A stretch of 64,000 nt of DNA from Mycolicibacterium goodii (GTDB lineage: Bacteria > Actinomycetota > Actinomycetes > Mycobacteriales > Mycobacteriaceae): NCBI RefSeq assembly GCF_001187505.1, contig NZ_CP012150.1, positions 2,356,001 to 2,420,000 on the forward strand, in the 5' to 3' direction. A program made the translations under genes and the position numbers. This document shows, one piece after another, positions 14,633-23,209 of the stretch. The notes beneath the pieces were generated by a model. That model made no database searches. It was not told the DNA's origin and worked only from the letters and a program-made list of their open reading frames with translations. Every line of letters begins with the position of its first letter. Position 1 is the first letter of the stretch.

Positions 14633-17251
14633 ATGACGGTCCGGACGTCCGGACCGCGCAGCGGGCTGGGATTTCTCGACGGGTGGTACGAGCATCCCGA
14701 ACGCCCGGCGTTGATCACCGACCGGGGCACCATCACCTACGCCGAGCTCGCCGCGCGCGTCGAGGCCGAGTCGCAGCTGCGTGATATGGCCCGGTGCCTG
14801 GTGCTGATCGAGCTGAAAAACACTGTGGCAGCGATAGTCAGCTACCTGGCCGCCTTGCGGGCGGGGCACGTCGTGCTGGTGGCGTCCGACGCGGCCACGC
14901 GCGACGCACTTGCGGCGGCATACGACCCCGACGTCATGATGGGCATCGACGGCGAGAACGGGTGGCGGGTGCACCGACGCCGGGAGACGACGCGGCACGA
15001 TCTGCATCCCGATCTGGCGCTGTTGCTGTCCACATCGGGGTCGACCGGGTCACCCAAGCTGGTGCGGCTGAGCTATGAGAACCTCGACAGCAACGCCCGC
15101 GCGATCGCGCAGTACCTGGGGATCCACGGCACCGACCGGGCGATGACGGTGTTGCCGTTGTCCTACTGTTACGGGCTTTCGGTGCTGCACAGCCATCTGA
15201 CCCAGGGCGCAGCGGTGGTCGTGACCGGGCTGTCGGTGGTGGACTCCGGTTTCTGGGAACTGGCGCGGACAACCGGGGCGACCTCGTTCGCGGGTGTGCC
15301 CTACACATTCGAACTCCTCGACAGCGTCGGTTTCGCCGATATCGACCTGCCCAGCCTGCGTTACGTCACCCAGGCCGGCGGCAAGATGGGCGCCGCCCGG
15401 GTGCGGCGGTTCGCCGAACTCGGAAGGCGCAGGGGCTGGGATCTCGTCGTCATGTACGGGCAGACCGAGGCCACCGCCCGGATGGCCTACCTGCCGCCCG
15501 ACCGGGTGCTGGACGCACCTGAGGCGATCGGGCAGCCGATCCCCGGCGGGGAATTCACCATCGACGGTGACTCCGAACTGATCTACCACGGTCCGAATGT
15601 CATGCTCGGCTACGCCACGGCGATCGGCGACCTCGCACTCGGCCGCACGGTCGATTGTCTTCGCACCGGTGATCTGGCCCGTCGCCGCGCCGATGGGTTG
15701 TACGAGATCATCGGCAGGCGCAGCCGGTTCCTGAAACTCTTCGGCCTACGCGTCGACCTCGACCAGCTGGAGCAGACCCTGCGAGCGGACGGCATCGAGG
15801 CCTTGTGCGCGGGAGACGACACCCGACTGGTCGTCGCGGTCACGCCGGGCACACCCGATCCGGTCCCGGTCGTCTGTACGAGAGTGGGCCTGCCCGCAAC
15901 CGCCGTGCAAAGCGTCGTGCTCGGCGAGCTCCCCCGCAACACAAACGGCAAGCCCGACCACGCGGGCGTGCTGCGGCTCGCGGATCGCCGTGCCGGAAGT
16001 GCCGCTGCGGCAGCCGAAACCAGTGACGTTCGTGCGCTCTACCGGGAGGTCCTCGGAGTCGACGAAGTGGCGGACACCGACACGTTCGTCAGCCTCGGCG
16101 GTGACTCGCTGTCCTTCGTCGAGACGTCGCGGCGGCTCGACGACCTTCTCGGTGCGCTCCCTGCCCACTGGTATCTGCGCAGCGCCGCCGATCTGGAACG
16201 GCACGCGCGGGGCGGCCGGCGCGGGTTCTTCGCGGGGATGGAACTCAGTACCGTCCTGCGAGCCGTGGCCATCGTGCTGGTGTGCGCCAATCACGTTGGC
16301 CTGACGTACCTGTTCGGCGGTGCGCATGTATTGCTCGCCGTCGCCGGCTACAGCTTCGCGCGGTTCCAACTGAATGCCGTCGCGACGAGCGGACGTGTCA
16401 GACCGCTGATCCGGTCGATCGCGCGGATAGCCGCGCCGTCGGTGGTGGTGATCGCGATCGCCTACCTGATCACCCGCCAATACGACGTGTGGAACATCCT
16501 GCTCATCGAGCACTTCTTCGCCCCCGAGGGTGTGGTGCTCGGACCCGACGCCTGGGACCCGGTGTGGAACTACTGGTTCATCGAGGTTCTGGCGCTGGCC
16601 CTCGTCGCCTGCGCCGCGCTCTTGTCCATCCCAGCGGTCCGCCGGATCGAACGGATGTGGCCGTTCGAATTCGCCATGGGGATCGTCGGAATCTGTTTGG
16701 TGATGCGGTTCCAGGCGGTCATCGGCAATGGGCCGATGGAGCTGTACCGCCCGCTCGCGACGGTGTGGCTGTTCGCGATCGGGTGGGCGGCGGCGCGCGC
16801 GACACGCATCGGCCACCGACTGCTGGTGACGGTCGCCGCCATCGGCGGAGCGCTGCTGCCGGGATTCTCCGACGCCGACAGCGGGCGCAAGCTCGTCATC
16901 GGCTGCGGTCTGCTGCTGCTCATCTGGGTCACCCGGGTGCCGGTTCCCGCCGGACTGCGGCGCATCACCGCCGTGCTGGCCGGTGCGTCCCTGCTGATCT
17001 ACCTGACCCAGCCGTTGACCTTCTTCCTGCTGGAATGGGGGCAGTCGCTGCTCGTCGACCGGCCCGCGACCCAGGTCGCCGGACCGGGCCCCTCGGGGCC
17101 GATGCACGACCTGCGACTGGTCCTCGCCACCGTCATCGCCCTGGCGGTTGGCGTGATCGCTTGGAAGGCATACGAACTCGTGCTCAGGCAGCTTCCGCGG
17201 TCACACCGGAACCAACTCCACACCCGAGAGTACGACCGTGTTGTCCCGTGA
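14633..17251 (+). CDS. adenylation-carrier-acyltransferase 3 fusion protein
   Basis: An 872-residue three-module protein. Residues about 15-440 are an AMP-forming acyl/amino-acid activating domain: STSGSTGSPK near 132-141, YGQTEAT near 275, RTGDLARR near 343 and the Lys motif NTNGKPD near 437. A carrier domain follows, with LGGDSLSF near 488-495; its Ser is the phosphopantetheine site. From about 532 to the end is a multi-span acyltransferase_3 membrane domain, beginning ELSTVLRAVAIVLVCANH with the conserved Arg...His. It would activate an acid, load it on its own carrier and transfer it across the membrane to a glycan or lipid. The ATG 14633 start follows a GAGGCGGG-like site; the frame upstream is not family-like. 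Confidence 0.8.
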   Translation: MTVRTSGPRSGLGFLDGWYEHPERPALITDRGTITYAELAARVEAESQLRDMARCLVLIELKNTVAAIVSYLAALRAGHVVLVASDAATRDALAAAYDPDVMMGIDGENGWRVHRRRETTRHDLHPDLALLLSTSGSTGSPKLVRLSYENLDSNARAIAQYLGIHGTDRAMTVLPLSYCYGLSVLHSHLTQGAAVVVTGLSVVDSGFWELARTTGATSFAGVPYTFELLDSVGFADIDLPSLRYVTQAGGKMGAARVRRFAELGRRRGWDLVVMYGQTEATARMAYLPPDRVLDAPEAIGQPIPGGEFTIDGDSELIYHGPNVMLGYATAIGDLALGRTVDCLRTGDLARRRADGLYEIIGRRSRFLKLFGLRVDLDQLEQTLRADGIEALCAGDDTRLVVAVTPGTPDPVPVVCTRVGLPATAVQSVVLGELPRNTNGKPDHAGVLRLADRRAGSAAAAAETSDVRALYREVLGVDEVADTDTFVSLGGDSLSFVETSRRLDDLLGALPAHWYLRSAADLERHARGGRRGFFAGMELSTVLRAVAIVLVCANHVGLTYLFGGAHVLLAVAGYSFARFQLNAVATSGRVRPLIRSIARIAAPSVVVIAIAYLITRQYDVWNILLIEHFFAPEGVVLGPDAWDPVWNYWFIEVLALALVACAALLSIPAVRRIERMWPFEFAMGIVGICLVMRFQAVIGNGPMELYRPLATVWLFAIGWAAARATRIGHRLLVTVAAIGGALLPGFSDADSGRKLVIGCGLLLLIWVTRVPVPAGLRRITAVLAGASLLIYLTQPLTFFLLEWGQSLLVDRPATQVAGPGPSGPMHDLRLVLATVIALAVGVIAWKAYELVLRQLPRSHRNQLHTREYDRVVP

Positions 17252-18061
17252 CGGCGCGGTCAGCACGCCGATGAACCTGCCGTCGTCCTTCCAGATGTTC
17301 GCCGAAAGTGTCTCGCCCGGGAACACGACGCCGGCGAACCGGGCACCGTAGCTCGCCACACGCGACACGTCGCCGTCGAGCAGGTTGTCGACGATCGCCT
17401 TGCAACCGATGCCGTATGTGCACAGCCCGTGCAGGATCGGCCGGTCGAAGCCCGCGGCCTTGGCGAAGGCCGGGTCGGAGTGCAGCGGGTTGCGGTCGCC
17501 ACACAGCCGGTACAACAGCGCCTGCTGGGGCAGCGTGGGCAGGGGGACCTCGAAGTCCGGTGCCCGCGAAGGCGGTTCGACCGAGGTCGAGGGTCCGCGC
17601 TCGCCGCCGAAGCCGCCCTCGCCGCGGGCGAAGATGGACCGCTTGGTGGTCCACAGCACCTTACCCGACGGGTCGGACACCGTGGTCTCGCTGACGATGA
17701 CGGCAGCCTTGCCCTTGTCCCAGATCTCGGTGAAGCGCTGTACCGACGTCGCCGTGCCGCTGGTCGGGATCGGCCCGGGCACGCTGACGGCCTCGCTGGC
17801 GTGCAGCACCTTGGACAGTTCGATGTCGATGCCGGGGAACTGGACCTTTGGCGGCTCGGTCATGTGGAAGCTGGCCGCGACGTTGCCGAACGTGGGCAGC
17901 ACCTGCGGGGTGCCGTCGACCAGGTACCGCAGCTCACGCTCGTCCATCGGGTCCGCGCCCGCGCCGAGTGCCAGGTGGTAGAGCTGGATGTCGCTGCTGG
18001 TCCAGGAGAACTCGACGGGTTCCAGCTCGGCGCCGAGTGCTTTGTCGAGATCGATTGGCAT
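17201..18061 (-). CDS. hsd4B: double-hotdog enoyl-CoA hydratase of sterol side-chain degradation
   Basis: A 286-residue MaoC-like protein with two hotdog halves. The C-terminal half holds the hydratase-2 motif YRLCGDRNPLH, with the catalytic Asp and His. By synteny (directly after kstD) it matches M. tuberculosis Rv3538, the (R)-specific enoyl-CoA hydratase assigned to steroid side-chain beta-oxidation. It is co-transcribed with kstD: one base separates kstD's stop from this ATG. The 3' end overlaps the convergent acyl-activating fusion gene by 51 bp. Confidence 0.88.
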   Translation of the reverse strand: MPIDLDKALGAELEPVEFSWTSSDIQLYHLALGAGADPMDERELRYLVDGTPQVLPTFGNVAASFHMTEPPKVQFPGIDIELSKVLHASEAVSVPGPIPTSGTATSVQRFTEIWDKGKAAVIVSETTVSDPSGKVLWTTKRSIFARGEGGFGGERGPSTSVEPPSRAPDFEVPLPTLPQQALLYRLCGDRNPLHSDPAFAKAAGFDRPILHGLCTYGIGCKAIVDNLLDGDVSRVASYGARFAGVVFPGETLSANIWKDDGRFIGVLTAPSRDNTVVLSGVELVPV

Positions 18062-18062
18062 A

Positions 18063-19772
18063 TCAGCCCTTTCGGGAGGACGCCGCGGTGGCGGCGATGT
18101 CGAGTGCAGCGAGGTAACCGAATGTCATGGCCGGACCGATGGTGCCGCCGGGCCCCGGGTAGGTGTGACCCATCACCGGCGAGCTGGCATTGCCTGCGGC
18201 ATAGAGATTCTCGATCACCGAATCGTCGTCGCGCAGAGCACGTCCGCGCACGTCGGTGCGGATGCCGCCCTTGGTGCCGAGGTCACCGGGCACCATCTTT
18301 GCGGCGTAGAACGGCGGGTGGCTGATCTCGCCCAGGTTCGGATTCGGCTTGTTGGTGGGATCGCCGTAGTAGCGGTCGTAGGCGCTCTCGCCGCGCTTGA
18401 AGTCCTCGTCGACACCGGAGCGCGCGAACCCGTTGAAGCGCTCGACGGTCGCGGCGAACGCGTCGGCGGGCAGGCCGGTCTTGCCTGCGAGGTCGGCCAG
18501 TGTGTCGGCCTTGACGATCACGCCGGATTCCAGCCACTTCGACGGGATCCGCTGCCCTGGCTGCAATCCCGCGAAGATGTAGCGGTCGCGGTACTGCTGG
18601 TCGAAGATCAGCCACGCCGGGATGTTCTCGCCCGGCCCCGGACCCTGCCCGTACCGGCCGCCGTACATGTGGTGGCAGGCCTCGACGTACGGCATGGATT
18701 CGTTCATGAACCGCTTGCCGGACATGTTGACGATGATCGACCCGGGGGAGTTGCGCTCCGACAGCGCGAACCACGGGGCGCCGACCAGCGGGACCGTTGG
18801 GCCCCACCAGGCGTCCTCCATGAGTTCGAGTGCCGCACCGAGCTTTTCGGCGGCGACGATGCCGTCGCCGGTGTTGGCGGCCGCACCGACCGTCCACTCC
18901 GTGGTGATCGGCGCACGCTGGTACTTCACCCGCATCTGCTCGTTGTGCTCGAACCCGCCGGAACCGAGGATGACGCCGTGGCGTGCGCGGATCAGCCGGG
19001 GCTCGGCGTCGTCGCCCGCCGTGGTGTCGCGGACGTAGATGCCTCGCACCTTGCCGTCCTCGACGAACAGGTCGGTCAGCGCGGTGTTCAGCAGCACCGG
19101 AACCCCGGCGTCGCGCAGGCCGATACGCAGCGGTGCGATGAGCGCGCGGCCCATGCCGACGAGGTTCTTGCCGGTGACCTTGGCCCAGGTCGCACGGATG
19201 CCGACCTTGAGGCTGCGCAGCACACCGCGCGGATGACGCTTGAGTTGGTTGAGCCGCACGTAATCCTGTTGCATCACGACCATGTTCATCGGCACCTTGC
19301 CGTACGGCGGCTCAAGGCCTTCGAGGTCGGGCCCGAGTTTGTTGGCGTCGAACGGCCGCGGCTCGACGGACCGGCCGGTCGGCTTTCCGCCGGGGGTCTC
19401 CGGGTAGTAGTCGGAGTAACCCGGCACCCAGCACAGCTTCAGCGGCGAATGCCTGAGCACGAACGACAGCATCTCCGGGCCGCGGTCCAGATAGGTGTCG
19501 ATCTTCTCGGCAGGAACGACGTCGCCGATGATGGCGTGCAGGTATTTCCGCGCCTCTTCGGCAGTGTCCTTGACGCCGTCGCGCTTGAGGACCTCGTTGT
19601 TCGGGATCCACACGCCACCACCGGACCGCGCAGTGGAACCGCCATAGTGCGGAGCCTTTTCTACGACTACTGTCGAGAGGCCCTGGTGGGCTGCGGTGAG
19701 GGCGGCGACCATGCCGGCGGCACCGCTGCCTACCACGACTACGTCAAAGGCACCGTACTCCTGTCCAGTCAT
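18063..19772 (-). CDS. kstD: 3-ketosteroid delta-1-dehydrogenase
   Basis: A 569-residue FAD enzyme that introduces the C1-C2 double bond in ring A of 3-ketosteroids. With KshA it triggers opening of ring B. The FAD motif VVGSGAAGMVAAL begins at about residue 11. The C-terminal GHTYPGPGGTIGPAMTFGY is the characteristic active-site/FAD stretch of the family. I chose ATG 19772 (MTGQEYGAFD); the longer frame to 19919 would cross the KstR operator and the divergent hsaE start. The operator at 19774-19787 directly abuts this start codon, implying a leaderless or very short-leader transcript and tight KstR repression. Confidence 0.93.
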   Translation of the reverse strand: MTGQEYGAFDVVVVGSGAAGMVAALTAAHQGLSTVVVEKAPHYGGSTARSGGGVWIPNNEVLKRDGVKDTAEEARKYLHAIIGDVVPAEKIDTYLDRGPEMLSFVLRHSPLKLCWVPGYSDYYPETPGGKPTGRSVEPRPFDANKLGPDLEGLEPPYGKVPMNMVVMQQDYVRLNQLKRHPRGVLRSLKVGIRATWAKVTGKNLVGMGRALIAPLRIGLRDAGVPVLLNTALTDLFVEDGKVRGIYVRDTTAGDDAEPRLIRARHGVILGSGGFEHNEQMRVKYQRAPITTEWTVGAAANTGDGIVAAEKLGAALELMEDAWWGPTVPLVGAPWFALSERNSPGSIIVNMSGKRFMNESMPYVEACHHMYGGRYGQGPGPGENIPAWLIFDQQYRDRYIFAGLQPGQRIPSKWLESGVIVKADTLADLAGKTGLPADAFAATVERFNGFARSGVDEDFKRGESAYDRYYGDPTNKPNPNLGEISHPPFYAAKMVPGDLGTKGGIRTDVRGRALRDDDSVIENLYAAGNASSPVMGHTYPGPGGTIGPAMTFGYLAALDIAATAASSRKG

Positions 19773-19773
19773 G

Positions 19774-19787
19774 TAGAACACGTTATA
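19774..19787. promoter_or_regulatory. KstR operator, kstD/hsaE divergent promoter
   Basis: TAGAACACGTTATA fits the KstR consensus TNNAACNNGTTNNA at every fixed position. It lies one base upstream of the kstD ATG and 58 bp before hsaE. KstR is the TetR repressor of sterol catabolism, relieved by steroid-CoA intermediates. Confidence 0.88.
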
Positions 19788-19845
19788 GAATTGGCCGGTG
19801 ATCGAACAACCGCCCCGGTCAAAGAAGTGAGGGGACTTCACCACC

Positions 19846-20631
19846 ATGCTCAGTGACGAGGTGCGCGCTCGACTGGCCGCCGACCTGGCGCAGGCCGAGC
19901 GGAGCCGGCAACCGATCACTCCGTTGACCGACGGCCATCCCGATATCGACGTCGTCGACGCCTACGAGATCCAGCTGATCAACATCCGTCAGCGCGTCGC
20001 CGAGGGCGCCACGGTGGTGGGTCACAAGGTGGGTCTGTCCAGCAAGGCGATGCAGGACATGATGGGCGTCGACGAGCCCGACTACGGCCATCTGCTCGAC
20101 GAGATGCAGGTCCACGAGGACGTCCCGGTGCAAGCCGGTCGATATCTCTACCCGCGGGTCGAGGTGGAGGTCGGGTTCGTCCTCGCCGACGACCTGCCGG
20201 GTGCGGGTTGCACCGAGGAGGACGTGCTCGCGGCCACCGCGGCGTTCGCGCCTGCCATCGAACTCATCGACACCCGGATCACCAACTGGCAGATCAAGCT
20301 GTGCGACACGATCGCCGACAACGCGTCGTCGGCGGGTTGGGTGCTGGGGGAGGCGCGGGTGTCGCCGAAAGACATCGACATCCGCAACATCGACGCCGTC
20401 CTCAAGAACAACGGCGAGGTGGTCGCCGAGGGCCGCAGCGATGCGGTGCTGGGAAATCCCGTGACCGCGGTCGCGTGGCTGGCCCGCAAGGTGGAGAGCT
20501 TCGGCGTGCGGTTGAAGGCCGGTGACATCGTGCTCCCCGGCTCGTGCACGCGTGCGATAGATGCACCTGCCGGTAGCGATTTCGTCGCGGAGTTCACCGG
20601 GTTAGGTTCAGTACACCTGCGTTTCGAGTGA
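19846..20631 (+). CDS. hsaE: 2-hydroxypentadienoate hydratase
   Basis: A 261-residue enzyme of the fumarylacetoacetate hydrolase-like hydratase family (MhpD/HsaE). It hydrates the 2-hydroxyhexa-2,4-dienoate released after meta-cleavage of the steroid A ring. Features include GHKVGLSSKAMQ (about residues 63-74), a metal-site Glu block in RVEVEVGFVLADD and the C-terminal GDIVLPGSC. The start is ATG 19846. It is followed at 39 bp by hsaG and hsaF, the order seen in Rv3536c-Rv3534c. Confidence 0.93.
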   Translation: MLSDEVRARLAADLAQAERSRQPITPLTDGHPDIDVVDAYEIQLINIRQRVAEGATVVGHKVGLSSKAMQDMMGVDEPDYGHLLDEMQVHEDVPVQAGRYLYPRVEVEVGFVLADDLPGAGCTEEDVLAATAAFAPAIELIDTRITNWQIKLCDTIADNASSAGWVLGEARVSPKDIDIRNIDAVLKNNGEVVAEGRSDAVLGNPVTAVAWLARKVESFGVRLKAGDIVLPGSCTRAIDAPAGSDFVAEFTGLGSVHLRFE

Positions 20632-20670
20632 TGTCCTCGAGAAAGACCATCGAACAGGCTGGGAGAAACA

Positions 20671-21594
20671 ATGCCGAACAAGTCCTCCGTTGCGATCGTC
20701 GGATCCGGCAACATCAGCACCGACCTGCTCTACAAGCTGCTCCGCTCGGAATGGCTTGAGCCACGCTGGATGATCGGCATCGATCCGGAATCCGAAGGCC
20801 TGGCGCGGGCACGCAAACTCGGCCTGGAGACCTCCGCCGAGGGGGTGGACTGGCTGCTGGCGCAGAGCGAAAAGCCCGATCTGATCTTCGAGGCGACCAG
20901 TGCCTATGTCCATCGCGACGCCGCACCGCGCTACCAGGAGGCGGGCATCCGCGCCATCGACCTCACGCCTGCCGCGGTGGGCCCCGGCGTCATCCCGCCT
21001 GCCAACCTGCGCGAGCACCTCGACGCCCCCAATGTCAACATGGTGACCTGCGGCGGGCAGGCCACGATCCCGATCGTGCACGCGGTCAGCCGTGTCGTAA
21101 ACGTGCCCTACGCCGAGATCGTCGCGTCGGTGTCCTCGGCATCGGCAGGCCCAGGCACCCGCGCCAACATCGACGAGTTCACCAAGACCACGAGCGCCGG
21201 TGTGCAGAACATCGGCGGCGCCGGGCGGGGCAAGGCGATCATCATCCTCAACCCGGCCGAGCCGCCGATGATCATGCGCGACACCATTTTCTGCGCGATC
21301 CCGGAAGACGCCGACCACGACGCGATCACCCAGTCCATCAAGGACGTGGTGGCCGAGGTGCAGACCTACGTGCCGGGCTACCGCCTGCTCAACGAACCGC
21401 AGTTCGACGAGCCCTCGGTGGTCAACGGCGGCAACCATCTGGTCACCACCTTCGTGGAAGTGGAGGGCGCAGGCGACTACCTGCCGCCCTACGCTGGAAA
21501 CCTGGACATCATGACCGCCGCGGCGACGAAAGTCGGCGAAGAAATCGCCAGGGACCGCGCCCTCATGGTGTCCTCGGAAGGAGCGCAAGCGTGA
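20671..21594 (+). CDS. hsaG: acylating acetaldehyde/propionaldehyde dehydrogenase
   Basis: A 307-residue NAD-dependent, CoA-acylating aldehyde dehydrogenase (MhpF/HsaG). It converts the aldehyde channelled from HsaF to acyl-CoA. The NAD-binding [16 protein letters not shown] lies near residues 9-24. The acyl-enzyme cysteine is in [11 protein letters not shown], near residue 130. It overlaps the hsaF GTG start by 4 bp, consistent with the tight HsaF-HsaG complex known in the family. Confidence 0.93.
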   Translation: MPNKSSVAIVGSGNISTDLLYKLLRSEWLEPRWMIGIDPESEGLARARKLGLETSAEGVDWLLAQSEKPDLIFEATSAYVHRDAAPRYQEAGIRAIDLTPAAVGPGVIPPANLREHLDAPNVNMVTCGGQATIPIVHAVSRVVNVPYAEIVASVSSASAGPGTRANIDEFTKTTSAGVQNIGGAGRGKAIIILNPAEPPMIMRDTIFCAIPEDADHDAITQSIKDVVAEVQTYVPGYRLLNEPQFDEPSVVNGGNHLVTTFVEVEGAGDYLPPYAGNLDIMTAAATKVGEEIARDRALMVSSEGAQA

Positions 21595-22646
21595 GCACCG
21601 ACATCTTCTTCAACCCCATCTGGGACGTGCGCATGACCGACACGTCGCTGCGCGACGGGTCGCACCACAAACGGCATCAGTTCACCGGTGACGAAGTGCG
21701 GTCCATCGTGGCGGCGCTGGACGCCGCGGGTGTCCCGGTCATCGAGGTGACCCACGGCGACGGTCTGGGCGGGTCGAGCTTCAACTATGGCTTCTCCAAG
21801 ACCCCCGAGCAGGAACTCATCAAGATCGCGGCCGAGACGGTGACGGAATCGCGCATCGCTTTTCTCATGCTGCCGGGTGTCGGCACCAAGGAGGACATCA
21901 AAGAGGCGCAGGACAACGGCGGTTCGATCTGCCGGATCGCGACGCACTGCACCGAGGCCGACGTGTCGATCCAGCACTTCGGCCTGGCCCGCGAACTGGG
22001 CCTGGAGACCGTCGGCTTCCTGATGATGGCGCACACCATCTCGCCGGAGAAGCTCGCGCAGCAGGCCCGCATCATGGCCGACGCCGGTTGCCAGTGCGTC
22101 TACGTCGTCGACTCGGCCGGTGCGCTGGTGCTCGAAGGCGTGCGCGACCGAGTCGCTGCGCTGGTCGCCGAACTGGGGTCGGATGCCCAGGTCGGCTTCC
22201 ACGGCCACGAGAACCTCGGCCTCGGCGTCGCCAACTCGGTCGAAGCGGTGCGCGCGGGCGCAAAGCAGATCGACGGCTCCTGCCGGCGGTTCGGTGCGGG
22301 TGCGGGCAACGCGCCGGTCGAGGCGCTCATCGGCGTGTTCGACAAGATCGGCGTCAAGACCGGCATCGACTTCTTCGACATCGCCGACGCAGCCGAAGAG
22401 GTGGTCGCCCCCGCCATGCCCGCCGAGTGCCTGCTGGACCGCAACGCGCTGATCATGGGCTACTCGGGGGTGTACTCGAGCTTCCTCAAACACGCGATCC
22501 GGCAGTCCGAGCGGTACGGCGTTCCCGCACACCAGCTGCTGCACCGCGCGGGCCAGCGCAAGCTGATCGGCGGTCAGGAGGATCAGCTGATCGACATCGC
22601 GCTGGAGATCAAGCGCGAGCAGCAGGCCGCCGCGGCGTCCGGGTAG
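21591..22646 (+). CDS. hsaF: 4-hydroxy-2-oxovalerate-type aldolase
   Basis: A 351-residue DRE-TIM metallolyase that cleaves the 4-hydroxy-2-oxoacid to pyruvate and an aldehyde, which is passed to HsaG. The N-terminal catalytic [15 protein letters not shown] and the metal-binding HGHENLG of the barrel are present. The GTG start overlaps hsaG. It is the last gene of the hsaE-G-F unit; 64 bp later the unrelated small secreted gene starts. Confidence 0.93.
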   Translation: MSTDIFFNPIWDVRMTDTSLRDGSHHKRHQFTGDEVRSIVAALDAAGVPVIEVTHGDGLGGSSFNYGFSKTPEQELIKIAAETVTESRIAFLMLPGVGTKEDIKEAQDNGGSICRIATHCTEADVSIQHFGLARELGLETVGFLMMAHTISPEKLAQQARIMADAGCQCVYVVDSAGALVLEGVRDRVAALVAELGSDAQVGFHGHENLGLGVANSVEAVRAGAKQIDGSCRRFGAGAGNAPVEALIGVFDKIGVKTGIDFFDIADAAEEVVAPAMPAECLLDRNALIMGYSGVYSSFLKHAIRQSERYGVPAHQLLHRAGQRKLIGGQEDQLIDIALEIKREQQAAAASG

Positions 22647-22678
22647 GGCGTTGTTTAGCTTCTGAGTCATCGGTGAAC

Positions 22679-22702
22679 CCTTCGGCAGCGAGCAACCGAA
22701 GG
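22679..22702 (+). promoter_or_regulatory. stem-loop covering the ribosome site of the hemophore-like gene
   Basis: CCTTCGG (22679-22685) pairs with CCGAAGG (22696-22702). The second arm contains the GAAGG that should serve as ribosome site for ATG 22711. The stem could end hsaF transcription or dampen translation. Inference from complementarity only. Confidence 0.3.
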
Positions 22703-22710
22703 AATTATCG

Positions 22711-23094
22711 ATGAAGAAGATGTCCGCACGTACTGTCCGTCGATGCCTGTATGGAATGTGCGCGGGCGGCGTCATCTCCGCCGGGTTCACGATTCCGATG
22801 GCGAATGCCGACCCCGATCAGTGCAGCGAGAGCGGCGTCGCAGGCACCGTCAGCTCGGTGGCCGCGTCCACCAGCACGTACCTGAACGCGCATCCCGAGG
22901 CCGACCGGGCGCTCACCGACATCTCCCGACAGCCCGATGACCGCACCGACGACCTGTACCGGACGTTCTTCGCCGGTAACCCGCAAATCGCGCAGGACCT
23001 GCAGAAGATCAACCAGCCCGTCGTCGACATCCACACCCGGTGCGGCATCGACGTGACACCGACACCGGTGTCCGACGCGCTCGAAGAACTCTGA
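22711..23094 (+). CDS. secreted hemophore-like (Rv0203-related) small protein
   Basis: A 127-residue protein with a Sec signal peptide (positive MKKMSARTVRR, hydrophobic core, cleavage near ANADP around residue 33). A mature helical domain follows with two Cys (QCSESG and HTRCG), which could form a disulfide. The pattern matches the mycobacterial hemophore/hemophore-related family, a heme-binding secreted helical bundle. A similar protein is encoded at 25481, and the two flank the helicase gene. Heme binding is inferred from family resemblance only. Confidence 0.62.
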   Translation: MKKMSARTVRRCLYGMCAGGVISAGFTIPMANADPDQCSESGVAGTVSSVAASTSTYLNAHPEADRALTDISRQPDDRTDDLYRTFFAGNPQIAQDLQKINQPVVDIHTRCGIDVTPTPVSDALEEL

Positions 23095-23101
23095 TCGACA
23101 C

Positions 23102-23138
23102 AACCAGGTGGCGGCTTCCCCCGGGTCGTCACCTGGTT
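23102..23138 (+). terminator. stem-loop terminator candidate after hemophore-like gene
   Basis: AACCAGGTG (23102-23110) and CACCTGGTT (23130-23138) form a perfect 9-bp stem, followed by TCCTG. It lies just after the stop at 23094 and before the helicase start, where a terminator is expected. Confidence 0.55.
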
Positions 23139-23209
23139 TCCTGCGCGGATTGCATGCGCAGCCTCGAATCTTGTGATCCGGTGTCGGAGCAACCCGGCAG
23201 GATTGACCC

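Noticed and set aside
15746..17107. 453-codon - strand frame under the acyltransferase fusion
   Set aside because: Low-complexity Arg/Gly/His-rich shadow translation; the + strand shows clear domains.
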